Notes under the pieces: generated by a model
The model's database searches: none
What the model was told of the DNA's origin: nothing
The model's input: the letters and a program-made list of their open reading frames with translations, nothing else
Origin: Crossaster papposus
Taxonomy: Eukaryota > Echinodermata > Asteroidea > Velatida > Solasteridae
DNA: 64,000 nucleotides
Reading direction: 5' to 3'
Assembly (NCBI GenBank): GCA_037893245.1
Contig: JBAIAA010000531.1
Location: forward strand, 2,294,001-2,358,000
Made by a program: the position numbers and the translations under genes
Shown here: positions 1 to 10,534 of the stretch, piece by piece
Numbering within the stretch: position 1 is the stretch's first letter
How the letters are laid out: the number at the start of each line of letters is the position of its first letter

Positions 1-371
1 CCATGAGTGTTGGGTGAGTTGTAATAACCATGGTCGTAACTGTTTCCTGCACATAATGTAGTATGTGGAACATGGGTCTACATGTGAAACCCATTGTATT
101 TGATGGTCAAACTGTGTGCCACACTCATTGTAATATGATACATTATAATTAAATACATTATAAGTCTTATGTTGTAATGATAATATTTTGCTTGTTTTTC
201 TAAAAAGGGATATAAAGATATAAGGATGTAAAGATTAAAACAATCACCGTCTAAGCAGTTGTCTGAGTGTGGAATCTTCTTACCGTGAGGGCACACGCCC
301 TCTACTCCGGATTGAGCTTCACAGCCCTTCCAACCAGAGGGACGCTGCTACCGAGCGTCGCCTCCCTTACA
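1..371 (+). repeat. 5' LTR of Gypsy-1 (left end cut by window)
   Basis: Positions 1-371 repeat almost base for base at 8618-8988, so this is the right-hand part of a long terminal repeat. The match is already running at base 1, so the LTR starts before the window. It ends in TTACA, the usual CA end, three bases before a primer-binding-like site. The two copies differ at only a few bases, so the insertion is not very old. Confidence 0.9.
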
Positions 372-374
372 AAG

Positions 375-392
375 TGGCGTCGTAGACAGGAT
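375..392 (+). other. Primer-binding site of Gypsy-1
   Basis: The sequence starts with TGG three bases after the LTR end, as expected for pairing with the CCA end of a tRNA. The 18 bases TGGCGTCGTAGACAGGAT resemble the 3' end of a tRNA-Ser but I could not match them exactly, so the primer tRNA is unassigned. Confidence 0.6.
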
Positions 393-724
393 ATGGGATC
401 CCACCATCAAAGAATGATCATCCCCAACATTCATGTGTAATTGTATAACATCAAATGTTGGTGCTCTTGTGCGTATTAGGCACTGATGGAGAATTTAAAT
501 ATTGTCCTCTCTTGTAGCATTATTGCTTGTGAAGTTTTACCCAGGGCCGTAATTTAATGAAAATATGTGTGTGTTGATGTAGTTTTTATTACTACTCACA
601 TTTTAGCTACCGGTGATATTATTGTTAACTGCTCTGAGTACACAGTGAGTGTTTTGGCTCAGTAATTGTATTTTAAATACATACCGTAGGTGATATTTGT
701 GTAACCATTGCTACACCAGAAGGT

Positions 725-1819
725 TTGGCAGATGTAATTAAACAGTCAAATGAAGCCCTGGCCGAGACACTAGCGGGAGCTTTCAAAAATCTTAAATACC
801 AAAGGGCCTCCACTGTCAAACTCCCTAAATTTTGTGGTAGTCCCAAAAAGTCTGGAGACCCAACACTAAAGGAATGGGTAGATGACCTAATGTCGTACTC
901 GCAACAGCTGGGCCTCTCCAAGGAAGAGCAAGTCAGCGCAGCAATAGACCATTTAGGAGGTGTGGCACGAGAAGAAATTTGGTGTTGCCCCAAAGTGGAA
1001 AAGAACACACTTAAAAAGGTGCTGGCCCTCCTAAGGCGTAGTTTTGGGTCCCCCGAAACGGTCCAGACATTTAATTGTACTTTCTATTCAAGAAATCAGT
1101 CGGAAGTGGAAACCCTTGCTGATTTTAGCCGCGCTCTCATCCGACTCTATGACCGCATGGAGTCGGCTTCGACTAATACTCATGAGAAGTCTGCGCTGGC
1201 GCAACTTAGAGAGGGTGCACTCAAAGAGCAATTCATTCGGGGAACTAGAAACGTGGCAATCAGGCGTGAGCTGCGCAAGCTGAGTCATGATAAGTCGAAA
1301 CTTTCGTTTTTTGAGTTTCGTGAATTGGCACTCGAATTGATGCGGGATTCGGAGGATGGTCAGGGCAGTGAACCAAAAGGTGAACAATACTCAGTTGATC
1401 AGGCGAGTGGTAGCGTAATCATAGATGCAGTAAATCCGTGCGTGCGTGTTAGTAATGAACAGAAGTTGCTCGTTGGACTCGCAGAGGGTCAGAAGCAACT
1501 GACCACACTAATGGAACGCCTCGTGCAGCAACAAACCGAGACAAATACGCACATGAGATCGTTGACCGACGTGGTTGGAAAACTACAAATGAATGTGACA
1601 TCTGACCCCGTAGGTCAAAGGCTAGAGAAACGTGCCCGCGGCCCAAAGTGTAGCTTTTGTGGAAGGCTCGGTCACTCCGTGGAAGCATGCTTTAAGAAGC
1701 AGGCGTTTGAGCGCGCGCAAAATAAACCAAACGGAAATTCTAGCTCCTCGATTCGTAGTCACGGTACTAACAATGGCGCTGGCCAGAATGCGTCGGGAAA
1801 CGGGACACCCCCGTCGTAG
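725..1819 (+). CDS. gag: Gypsy-1 Gag with CCHC zinc knuckle
   Basis: This is an open frame of about 364 codons after the leader. The N-terminal half holds the capsid-like region with the usual phrases near LPKFCGSP, LKEWVDDL and GTRNVAIRREL. The C-terminus has one CCHC nucleic-acid-binding knuckle (CSFCGRLGHSVEAC, about residue 310). The frame opens at a TTG, so the true start is uncertain; no ATG lies at the beginning, and the original ATG may be lost or upstream in another frame. It ends at TAG 1817-1819 in the same frame as the protease at 1901, but a TGA follows before that protease and a different frame is open in between, so this is decay rather than clean stop-codon readthrough. Confidence 0.85.
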   Translation: MADVIKQSNEALAETLAGAFKNLKYQRASTVKLPKFCGSPKKSGDPTLKEWVDDLMSYSQQLGLSKEEQVSAAIDHLGGVAREEIWCCPKVEKNTLKKVLALLRRSFGSPETVQTFNCTFYSRNQSEVETLADFSRALIRLYDRMESASTNTHEKSALAQLREGALKEQFIRGTRNVAIRRELRKLSHDKSKLSFFEFRELALELMRDSEDGQGSEPKGEQYSVDQASGSVIIDAVNPCVRVSNEQKLLVGLAEGQKQLTTLMERLVQQQTETNTHMRSLTDVVGKLQMNVTSDPVGQRLEKRARGPKCSFCGRLGHSVEACFKKQAFERAQNKPNGNSSSSIRSHGTNNGAGQNASGNGTPPS

Positions 1820-1900
1820 AGGGCGATGCGCGGGGGAAATCATGTGAGCCCACCGTCACTCATTGTACTCAAATTAATAGGGTACTGACACAGGCACAAG

Positions 1901-2248
1901 TTGCTCTCAAAAAGCCCAACTGCAAAAATTGTCCTAGGTGGAGTGCCTGTTAACTGTGTGCTTGATACGGGGGCCGAGTCATCCCTAATATCGTGGAAAT
2001 GTTATGATGATAATTTAGCAAAGCGAATCGGATCGCTCCATGATGTGGGCAAATACTTCAGGCTGCTTGGTGCAAATAATTTAGAAATACCTGTTGCTGG
2101 ATATCTCGAAACAACTGTAGAAGTATGTGGACATAAGTTGAATGCTAGTTTCCTTGTGTCAGGCAGGGATACTCCTACCTCTTCGAGTGATCGGAGAGAA
2201 TTACAATTTCCTGTTATACTTGGGTGTAATGTTCTGAGGGATATCTAG
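1901..2248 (+). pseudogene. Gypsy-1 aspartic protease
   Basis: The retropepsin signature VLDTGAESSLIS is followed about 75 residues later by the second conserved block VILGCNVLRDI, as in Gypsy proteases. It would cut the Gag-Pol precursor. The reading frame is cut off from gag upstream and stops at TAG directly after the ILG block, so it is not joined to RT in one frame. Confidence 0.85.
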
Positions 2249-2547
2249 GAATGTAGGATGTGCTGAGCATTGCAAGAGAGATCCGGATTGGTCTCTAGCT
2301 CTCCGCTGGTTTAGATCCGTCGAGTTGGGTAGTAGTGAAGAGGCAGAACCCAGTGATCAGCCTAGGCACGCTGTGGTCGATGTTCTTTCATGTAGTCATG
2401 AAGTTATCCCCCCAGGTTCTGTTGGGACCGTCAATTGTTGTCTGAATAACTTATCCACGGATTTGGTTGGAAAGTATATGTTGTTGCAGTCGTGCCCGTC
2501 TCTTTCCCCGATGGGTAATGGCATAAATATGGAAGATAAAACTTCCA

Positions 2548-5037
2548 GTGATTTACCAACCGTGTGTGAGATTGTGGAGGGTATTCAGCAAGTTGGGGGG
2601 GTCATCTTTTTCAGTGCTGGTAGTAAACTCGACTCAAAACTCCCTAGACATCCAAGCAATGACAAGTGTAGCTAAATCACGTGTAGTGCACCTGTCCGAC
2701 CAAGTTGAAGTTTTTTCTAGCGATGAGGGGGTGAATGTCTCTATCCGCCAGATAGCGACAGCAGAGTTTGATGTCGGAGAGTGCTGTGATGCGTGCTGTA
2801 CCGATGAGAAAAGTCCCTCTGGACTAGATGAGGTCTGTGGCGACAGCCCCAAGCCACCACGAGAAGTGTTCGTGTATCCAGACGGGCAAAGTGTTCTGTT
2901 GCCACCAGGCTTGAGCCTGAGTGGTTTAAGTGGTGATGATGCTGTAGCTGCAGCGAGAGTGCTAGAAAAATACATAGATGCATTTTCTATGCACCCGTAT
3001 GATCTTGGATACAACGACTCAATACCGCATGAGATTAACCTTACGGATAATCGAGCAATTAATCTCCCATATCGGCGCATCATTCCCAGTCAAATGGCTG
3101 AGGTCAAGAAGTTGCTTCAGGATCTGTTGGATCGGAAGGTGATTCTTAAGTCGTCCAGTCAATATGCAAGCCCAATTGTCCTGGTCAGGAAAAAAGATGG
3201 ACAGATTCGTCTTTGTGTGGATTATAGATGCCTCAATGCAAAGACAGTTAAAGATGCCTTTCCTCTCCCTCGAGTGGAAGAGACCCTCGAGGCATTATGA
3301 GGTGCTAAGCTGTTTTCTTCATTAGACTTAGCCCATGGATACTTTCAAGTGGCAATGCATCCTAACTTCATACACAGGACGGCATTTAGAGTCCCATGGG
3401 GGCTGTATGAATTCCTCCGCCTTCCACAGGGCCTGATTAACAGTCCCAGCACGTTCCAACGCATTATGGAACTTGTATTTGGTGATCTAAATTTGTCTGA
3501 GCTCGTGCTTTATCTCGACGACGTGCTGGTCTTTTCGACCACATTCCCAGAGCACTTACAGCGCCTGGGTGAAGTGTTCAAGAGATTGAAACAACACGGC
3601 CTTCAATTGAAAGGTTCTAAGTGTAAGCTGTTCCGCAAGTCAGTAACTCACCTCGGGCATGTAGTGAGCGATCAAGGGGTCTCCGTCGATCCTAGTAAGG
3701 TGGAACGCATCAAAAACTGGTCAACACCTAGAAGCCCTGATCAGCTTAGGTCCTTTCTGGGTCTGGCCTCTTACTATCGGAGGTTTGTCAAAGGGTTTTC
3801 GAAAGCTGCTGCACCGCTCCATGCGTTGACAGCTAAGACACTCCCAAAAGCAGGGAAGTTGGGAGGTCTAGACACTTATTTGTGGTCCGATGAGGCTGAT
3901 GAATCATTCAGATTCCTGAAAGAGGCACTTTGCAAGGCTCCAGTCTTAGCCTTTCCTCGATTTGATAGAGATTTCACACTCGAAGTAGATGCTTCCCTAA
4001 AGGGACTCGGAGCATGTTTGTCCCAACGCAATGACAATGGAGAACTTCATCCAGTGGCGTACGCCAGTAGGGGTCTCAGGGGCTCTGAGAAAAACTACGC
4101 CGACCTGTCGAGTTTTAAACTCGAGTTACTTGGCCTAAAATGGGCAGTTGCTGATAAATTCCGGTCGTATATTCTGGGCGAACATACAGTCGTGTGGACT
4201 GACAACAGCCCTGTAGCTCACTTGCAGACTGCTAGGCTAGGAGCAACCGAACAGCGCTGGGTCGCCCAATTGGCTGTCTTTGATTTGGAGATCAAGTATC
4301 GTAGCGGTCGCACAAATAAATGTGCCGATGCACTTAGTCGCAACCCCCCAGAGGAAGTGACCACTGTTGATGTGATTCAGACACTCAGCCAGTGTACCAT
4401 TCTTCCAGCAGAACTTCGTATTGCTGAAGACGACCACCTCTCATCAGTCTTTGGTTGTAAAGTTCTTGAAACCGCCGTTTCAGAACATGGCACCTCCTCA
4501 GTGCTTCCCGCATACTCACATGCGGAGCTATCGTTCATGCAGAAGGAAGACCCAAGTTTGAAAGAAGTCTGGAACAGGTGGGAGCATCGTTGGGAGCCAG
4601 GTCAGGATGATTCATGTTTCCGGGATGCACATGCCGAGATAAAAGGCTGGCTGAAGGAATGGCCTCATTTTGTAGAACGGACCGGGACACTGTACAGATC
4701 AGTTGATGAACCCGGCCTAGGGCAGGTTGTTCAACTACTGGTACCAAGCCGGCTACGCACTGCTGTGGTTGAAGCTAGTCATGATCAGTGGGGGCACCAG
4801 GGTTGTGGACGAACACTTGCATTTATAAGGCATCGATGTTTTTGGCCTGGAATGAGTAGTCAAGTCCGTGAACATGTGCAGAATTGTTTTCAGTGCACCG
4901 CAGCAAAAGCACCCACACCTACAGTTCGCTCACCTATGCGGCATCTATTGGCTTTTAAACCCCTGGAACGAGTTGCATTGGATTTCCTGAAACTTGATAA
5001 GGGTCGTGGCAATTACGACCTTATTATGTCCTTGTGA
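2548..5037 (+). pseudogene. pol: Gypsy-1 reverse transcriptase, RNase H and integrase N-terminus
   Basis: One frame runs from 2548 to 5037 except for a TGA at 3298-3300, which splits a conserved RT stretch (VEETLEAL / GAKLFSSLDL) and looks like CGA to TGA. RT blocks seen: IRLCVDYRCLN, LDLAHGYFQV, LPQGLINSPSTFQ and the catalytic LYLDDVLVFS. RNase H follows (FTLEVDASLKGLGACLS ... VWTDNSPVAHL). The integrase HHCC zinc domain follows (H-x-x-x-x-H near SHDQWGHQG, then CFQC). The frame stops at 5035-5037 just inside the integrase core, and the remainder is in another frame starting at 5034. Confidence 0.92.
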
Positions 5038-6095
5038 TAACCGATTCGTTTACGAAATTCTCGATAGCAGTTCCATGTAAGGACCAGACCGCTCCCACAG
5101 TGGCATCAGCCCTTCGAGACAAGTGGTTTGTCTGTTATGGGGTACCAACCCAGATTCACACAGATCAAGGACAGAATTTTGATAGTCGCCTGGTCCGTGA
5201 GTTGTGTAAACTGTATAACATCAAAAAGACACGTACTACCCCGTATCATGCTCAGGGCAACGGACAAACGGAGCGCTTTAATAAGACTCTTTGTAGCCTG
5301 ATAAAGTTCCTTGACCAGAAGAACAGGCGCGACTGGCCCCTACTCCTGCCACATTTAGTCTTCATCTATAATGCAACTCCTCATAGCGTCACAGGATTCG
5401 CCCCATACACACTCATGTTCGGAAGGCAACCTACGGTCCCTCTGGACCACCTTCTTAATAATGCTTGCAATAGTTGGGATGATGATGCAGTTTCCCGTCA
5501 GGCAGAACTTATTCAACGTGCATTCAAGATCGCCAAAGAGCGGATGGTTAAGGCTGCAGAGTCAAATAAGAGGCGGTATGATAAGCGGGCCCATGCAGTC
5601 GCGTTGCCAGTTGGCAGTCCAGTCCTGTTGAAAAAGTGTGGGTTCACTGAGCGTCACAAGCTTCAAGATTACTTTGGGAGTGATCGGTACATTGTTGTAA
5701 AGACAAATCCTGCAAAAGACCTGTATGCCATTAGACCAATGACAGGAGGAGCGGAGAAGTGGGTCAACAGGAAAATGTTAATTCATGATCCTAGAGGTGA
5801 AATGGAAAAGCCAGCAGACCCATTACATGGCTTGCCTCTGCTGGATAATGAGGAGCCAAGTGTCGTAGATTACAGCGATTCAGAATCCGAGGGGGAGCTT
5901 GTCCTGGCAGCCCCACCAAGTCGGTCCTCGCATGGGTCCAAACGAATAGCCGTGAAAGGGACTGGTCCAATCCAATCACACACCAATAGAGCAGATGGCG
6001 TAAAGCCGTGTCAGAGTGGACCTCACCAGACGCTGCGACAATCAGAGCGCCTGAAAAGGAAGCGTTCGGGCAGCTGGCCTAAAGATGTTACGTAG
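5034..6095 (+). pseudogene. Gypsy-1 integrase core and C-terminus
   Basis: This continues the integrase after a frameshift near 5030. The DDE triad is visible: the first D is in the previous ORF (VALDFL), the second in HTDQGQNF, and E in GNGQTERFNKTL. The GPY/F-type C-terminal region follows (GSPVLLKKC ... LQDYFGSDRYIV). The last 80 residues are Ser- and Arg-rich with no chromodomain that I can see. The integrase would join cDNA to the host genome. Confidence 0.88.
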
Positions 6096-6395
6096 ATAAT
6101 TATATTTTGTTGTGATAGCTACCTTGCTTGTGAAATGTGGGATCGGGTGGTTAATGACACTCCTGCTTATATGTTCATGTTTGAGAATAGTAATTGATGG
6201 CTGGGGACAAAGGCTGTTCGTCTGTTAGACGATACGTAGCCTTTAAACAAGGCCACATGTCTGATAGAGGCCGAGCGACTAAAAAGAGACTAATCGCGAA
6301 AACCTGAGTGAACGCCAGTGCGAATTGCCCAGACAAGTGGCCTTTATCAATCTGGTTTGGATTTCTTATGTTAACCTTTGTTTCCAACTGGAATC

Positions 6396-6500
6396 GCTAC
6401 CGAAATGGTAGCGTCCAATCAGCGAACGTATCTCTGCGTGACGTCAGCTTATATTTGAGTTGGACTAGTTCATTTTACAAACAGGGAATGTCCAATCATG
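6396..6500 (+). promoter_or_regulatory. Promoter-like block inside Gypsy-1 downstream of integrase
   Basis: A short hairpin (CGCTACCGAAATGGTAGCG) is followed by a CCAAT box (6415-6419), a full CRE palindrome TGACGTCA (6439-6446), a TATA-like TTATATTTG stretch, and a second CCAAT (6492-6496). It lies about 560 bp upstream of the SGNH ORF. Function as a second promoter is inferred from motifs only. Confidence 0.35.
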
Positions 6501-6775
6501 TCACTTACAATATTTAGCTCAAATCATTAGTTGCTTCCTAATTTATTGCAATTTTGCATGTAAAATAGATTTAAATATGATATCTTGTATTTATCATTCA
6601 TATATTCAACTCAGAAGCAACATTTATTTACGTTTTTTACCTTTTCTTACATGCTTTGATATTGAACGAATCACGAACGAAACCAACTGGGAGATCGCCG
6701 TTCTGATTGGGCGTATTGGCATGCTAATATGTATCTATGAATAATTCATATTGAGCAGTGAAACCTACATTGCAA

Positions 6776-6863
6776 AAGGCCTCGTGACATTCGTCACTCG
6801 GTCGCGCGTTCACCCCAGGTATCTAGACTCATCTCAGCCGCTTAGCCAGAGTCACGAGGCCTT
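6776..6863. repeat. Short inverted repeat inside Gypsy-1
   Basis: AAGGCCTCGTGAC (6776-6788) and its exact reverse complement (6851-6863) flank about 60 bp. This could be a small MITE or an RNA hairpin. I see no clear target duplication. The sequence AGACGATACGT occurs both at about 6227 and just right of this hairpin at about 6875. Confidence 0.6.
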
Positions 6864-7056
6864 GTCAAAAGGCTAGACGATACGTGGTGTCATGCCTCCT
6901 TTGTACCTGTCATCCCCTGTTTTATATAACATGCATTTTTGTGTATACGTTTTGATCAGCATGAAAAGTTCTACCTTGTTGTTTGTTTAAACTGCTGATT
7001 TAAATATATCTCAATTACCACTTTTATTTAATTAGGTTGACCATTTGCCGTAAAAG

Positions 7057-7674
7057 ATGCAAGCTCGTGTAGACTGTAGTGTGCCAGAAAGACCTGGTGT
7101 ATTATTGTTCGGTCACTCCTTCGTGTCTCGACTGTCGCGGGAGGCCCAAAGGCAGCATCGGTCAGTGCTCGATCTCGTTGGTCTCTCCGAAACTTGCAAG
7201 CTGTCATTGGAGGGGCATCCAGGTCTAACATAAAGCCGAATCTTCTCGAATCCCGGATTCTACATTCGTAGGTTAAAGAGGGATCCCATTGACACTTTAG
7301 TCATTGACATTGGGTCAAACGATCTTTGTGATCCGAGTATCACACCGTCAATCTTGGTATTCAAAGTGTTGCAGTTCTTAGATCTTCTGAGAACTCGGGG
7401 CATTACCCCTCATTCGGTGATAGTCTTCAGTATTATTGAACGCTCTAGAGTGTCTAGGTCGGGGCATGTTGAAGTAAATGCATTTAACCGTAGAGTGCGG
7501 CGATATAATGCAGCTCTCTCAAAACAAATTGAGGATAGGGAGGGTGTGCACTGCTATTGTCAACGTAGGGCAAACCGTAGGAGACTCTTGATTGATGGGA
7601 TCCACTTGAATGTGAGTGGTATGGACAAGTGCTGTAGAGGTATCAAGGAAGCTATCCTTAGGCATCTGTCTTAA
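7057..7674 (+). pseudogene. SGNH/GDSL-hydrolase-like gene carried by Gypsy-1
   Basis: From ATG 7057 the frame reads 206 codons to TAA 7672-7674 with one internal TAA at 7231-7233. It shows the SGNH order: block I as LLFGHSFVSRL (Ser of GHS, about residue 20), block III as VIDIGSNDL (GxND, about residue 84), and block V as DGIHLNVSGM (Asp-x-x-His pair, about residue 183). About 200 residues is a normal size for a single SGNH domain. Such enzymes cleave ester bonds of lipids or sugars. No signal peptide or membrane segment is seen. It lies between integrase and the 3' LTR, so it moves with the element. CR1-type LINEs are known to carry an esterase domain; I do not know of this as a standard Gypsy gene. 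The single stop makes this copy defective unless read through. Confidence 0.75.
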
Positions 7675-8617
7675 TTTAGTTATGTATCATAGTTTTGATT
7701 ACACTGTTCATGTCGAAGCATAATTTTAGCTAATCACATGTACATTGTGTACATTGTTGTTCTAAGATGAATGAGTTAGTCAGAAGTGTCAGCTCTATGT
7801 TGCATAGAGACGAGGTGTATACCCACACTGACGACCATCAGTTTGACAAAGTTAATTGGAAAGAGTTTTGTGATTATTATTGTATCTGATAATGATAATG
7901 TTTTATAGAGAGCAGAAGATTGCATTTTTCTAAAGTATGTGTACCGCTTGTTTTGCACCTTATGATGTTTGTTATGAATAGATCAAGCCCGATGTTGAGT
8001 TTGGCTAACTGACTGATGTATGGTTAAATTTGATAAAAAACCTAGTGGTTTTTATATGTCCTTTTCTGCATTCAGCCTGGAAGTCACTGGTTGCCGCCGG
8101 AAACCGTTCGGTAATTAATCTGTTTTTACGTTATATTAACACGACTATTTGGATATTATGAGTAAACTGTGTGTATCCTGATTGATTGTAGAGATGAATC
8201 AAATAGGGATTTAATGCCAGATTTGTCATAGTGGAAGAGATTTTGAGTAACCTTCTCATCTAAACTTCGTATCGCTGGAACTTTCTCTAACTTTTACACA
8301 CAAAACATATACATGTACATGTACTGTACACCAAGCAATGTACAGTCTAACACCACTCACGTCGTGCTCACGTGTACAACGTATATGTGCGGTGTGAGAG
8401 CATGGAAAGTTCGGGTGACCTTAGGTCGTATCCATGCCGACAGCTGCGCCGCGTGTGCTATTTTTAGCCTGTGTGCGACACATTTCGTTGTATTAGGTAG
8501 ATTTGTGAATGAGTGTGTACATGTATTTCCACAATCATTTATGTGTATTGATATTTAGGTACTTGGTAGAGGTTATTAGCCTTCGCGTTCCAGGCCTGAC
8601 TTTCGTTGCAGTTTAGC
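7675..8617 (+). other. Non-coding 3' region of Gypsy-1
   Basis: There is no convincing coding frame in this stretch. It includes a TACATGTACATGTACTGTAC-like alternating tract near 8310-8330. The true start of the 3' LTR must lie in this region, because the left LTR is cut by the window and only its last 371 bases can be matched. Confidence 0.6.
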
Positions 8618-8988
8618 CCATGAGTGTTGGGTGAGTTGTAATAACCATGGTTGTAACTGTTTCCTGCACATAATGTAGTATGTGGAACATGGGTCTACAT
8701 GTGAAACCCATTGTATTTGATGGTCAAACTGTGTGCCACACTCATTGTAATATGATACATTATAATTAAATACATTATAAGTCTTATGTTGTAATGATAA
8801 TATTTTGCTTGTTTTTCTAAAAAGGGGTATAAAGATATAAGGATGCAAAGATTCAAACAATCACCGTCTAAGCAGTTGTCTGAGTGTGCAATCTTCTTAC
8901 CGTGAGGGCACACGCCCTCTACCCCGGATTGAGCTTCACAGCCCTTCCAACCAGAGGGACGCTGCTACCGAGCGTCGCCTCCCTTACA
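8618..8988 (+). repeat. 3' LTR of Gypsy-1 (matched part)
   Basis: This is a direct repeat of 1-371, ending TTACA at 8988. The real left border is upstream of 8618. The bases after 8988 do not match the sequence after 371, so 8988 is the element's right end. Confidence 0.9.
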
Positions 8989-9437
8989 TTAAATTCCCGT
9001 TTTATGTTAAACCAAATGTATATTTACAACAACAAAATAACAATAGGGCCTACAGAGATGTTAAATTATGCAATAACTGATTCCCGATGACTGTCGACAC
9101 TGGCGAAACTGGCTATACTTAGCTTAGCCAATTATGTTAAAGATGGACTACAACGGAATAATGATAAAGGCTTTGTTGCCTTTTTTTGTTCGAGAAATGT
9201 ATAATGATTACTAATATATCATTAGTATTCAATAAAACTTGTTCCTTCATGCAAACAAAACCCAAAATTGATCGGCGTTCTACGACCCAGAAAAACTCAG
9301 TTTCAGCAAAAGCCCTTAACTCATGAATAATTCATACTTTGTGTGTGACGTACTACCCATGACGATTTACTCGGGTCGATCGTGTGCGTGCATTTTTACC
9401 GTACAATGCAATGCGGAATAACAGCGGACAAGCTAGG

Positions 9438-9890
9438 CTATATTTTGGTACAACTATTTTCGACCGAAAAACAGCGAAAAATGTCCGATAGCAGCGAGTA
9501 TTGGGAAGACCACAGTAGAGATGAGGAAGAGGCATTTCGTGGAGGTACTTCTGAGGACAGTGATGGCAGCTCTAGCGATGAGGGGAGCTCACCAGACGAG
9601 AGAGAAGGCGATGACTCTGCGGCCACGGCAGACCCGGCGGTTGCCGATGACTCGGCCGACGTAGAAGCAGTAGGCCTGGTGGTAGTAGTACGAATTCTCT
9701 CGATGTTTGGCGCTTTCAATGTGGGGATCGATCCAGGCTTCAAACGAAACTTTGTTGTCAATCCCAGTGAATTTTTCAAAGCACTTGAAGGTTCAACACA
9801 GTCCTCTGAAAAATGTGCTGAACAAATCAAAGGCCTACTTCTTGCCGAGAAGGTCAGACATGTCAGAAGGTGAAATCCTTTCGTGTAATA
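9438..9890 (-). pseudogene. THAP zinc-finger C-terminal part with Ser-rich tail
   Basis: On the minus strand the reading includes PLICSAHFSEDC, which carries the C-x2-H half of the C2CH zinc site, and then KFRLKPGSIPTLKAP, the AVPTIF-type box that closes a THAP domain. A long Ser/Glu/Thr-rich tail follows, about 80 residues. The first Cys pair and the conserved Trp of a THAP domain are not seen in the upstream reading, so either an exon border lies near 9890 or the N-terminus is lost. No transposase catalytic core is present. The role would be DNA binding to the transposon ends. Confidence 0.7.
9481..9873 (+). other. Acidic low-complexity ORF opposite the THAP fragment
   Basis: From ATG 9481 there are 130 codons beginning MSDSSEYWEDHS, followed by an Asp/Glu/Ser-rich stretch to about residue 65. 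It is an exact antisense of the THAP fragment's Ser-rich tail, so the composition may simply mirror that gene. Beyond residue 65 the reading has no recognisable domain. It is recorded because the ATG is preceded by a plausible leader. Confidence 0.25.
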
Positions 9891-10534
9891 TTTACGAACT
9901 TCACCCATTCCTTTGATAACGCAGGATCCCGCGGAAATTGCACAAAATGAATCTCTGGATTCTTCGAACAATTTCTCGTGCATCCACCAACAACACATGA
10001 AGTTGGCATTATTGTAGCTGATAGTGATACACTATAAAAAAAAGATTCGTAAAAACTTCATGCCTCTGCATGAAAACGCATACATAATACACACGGAATA
10101 ACATGGCGTTTTTTGTTTACTCTCGGTTGCTCATGGGTAGTACGTCATCACTTTTCGCTGGTTTACAAGTCCGCTGGTACTATATCGTGGATTTCATTGT
10201 GGTTTTCAGTGGATCTTTGCCGGGAACCAGTACAGGGCGGGAAATTTCAAAATCGAAGAATCGAGGTCTAATTTTTTCGGTCAAATTGCAACAAAATTAT
10301 TTAGAGAAAAACATGACCGTAACAATAAAGTGTTACCTGAACACAACATAAACAAGGTCCGATAATAAATTTAATGTGTGAGTTTTCGTTGTAGTCCATC
10401 TTTAAGCGTTCACACTGGTCTGCAGCCCAATTGCACTATCAACGAACGTCAGTTCTTTCGCTATCATAAGCAGTTTATATCGCATAATTTCCCTCTCGCA
10501 TCCAGGCAGGTGGTCTATGCTGGCGACGTGGGCG

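Larger units (their letters stand above)
1..8988 (+). mobile_element. Gypsy-type LTR retrotransposon (Gypsy-1) with an extra SGNH gene
   Basis: Order on the plus strand: LTR, primer site, gag, aspartic protease, reverse transcriptase, RNase H, integrase, about 960 bp of non-coding sequence, an SGNH-hydrolase-like ORF, about 940 bp of non-coding sequence, LTR. Protease-RT-RNase H-integrase is the Gypsy (Metaviridae) order. The copy is defective: gag and protease are separated by stops, RT has one TGA (3298-3300), RT and integrase are in different frames, and the SGNH ORF has one TAA (7231-7233). The gene after integrase sits where some Gypsy elements carry env, but here it is hydrolase-like. 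Confidence 0.9.
9141..10401. mobile_element. Kolobok-like DNA transposon, TTAA target site, THAP fragment inside
   Basis: The ends are a perfect 15-bp terminal inverted repeat, AGATGGACTACAACG at 9141-9155 and its complement at 10387-10401. Both are bordered by TTAA (9137-9140 and 10402-10405). A second inverted pair, TGACGTACTACCCATGA near 9345 and its complement near 10130, lies further in. TTAA duplication occurs in piggyBac and Kolobok; the internal THAP fragment points to Kolobok, whose transposases carry THAP domains. At 1261 bp it is too short to encode a full transposase, so it is an internally deleted copy. Confidence 0.8.

Noticed and set aside
1817..1900. Stop-codon readthrough from gag to protease in Gypsy-1
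   Set aside because: The frames agree, but a second stop follows and another frame is open between, so decay is the simpler view.
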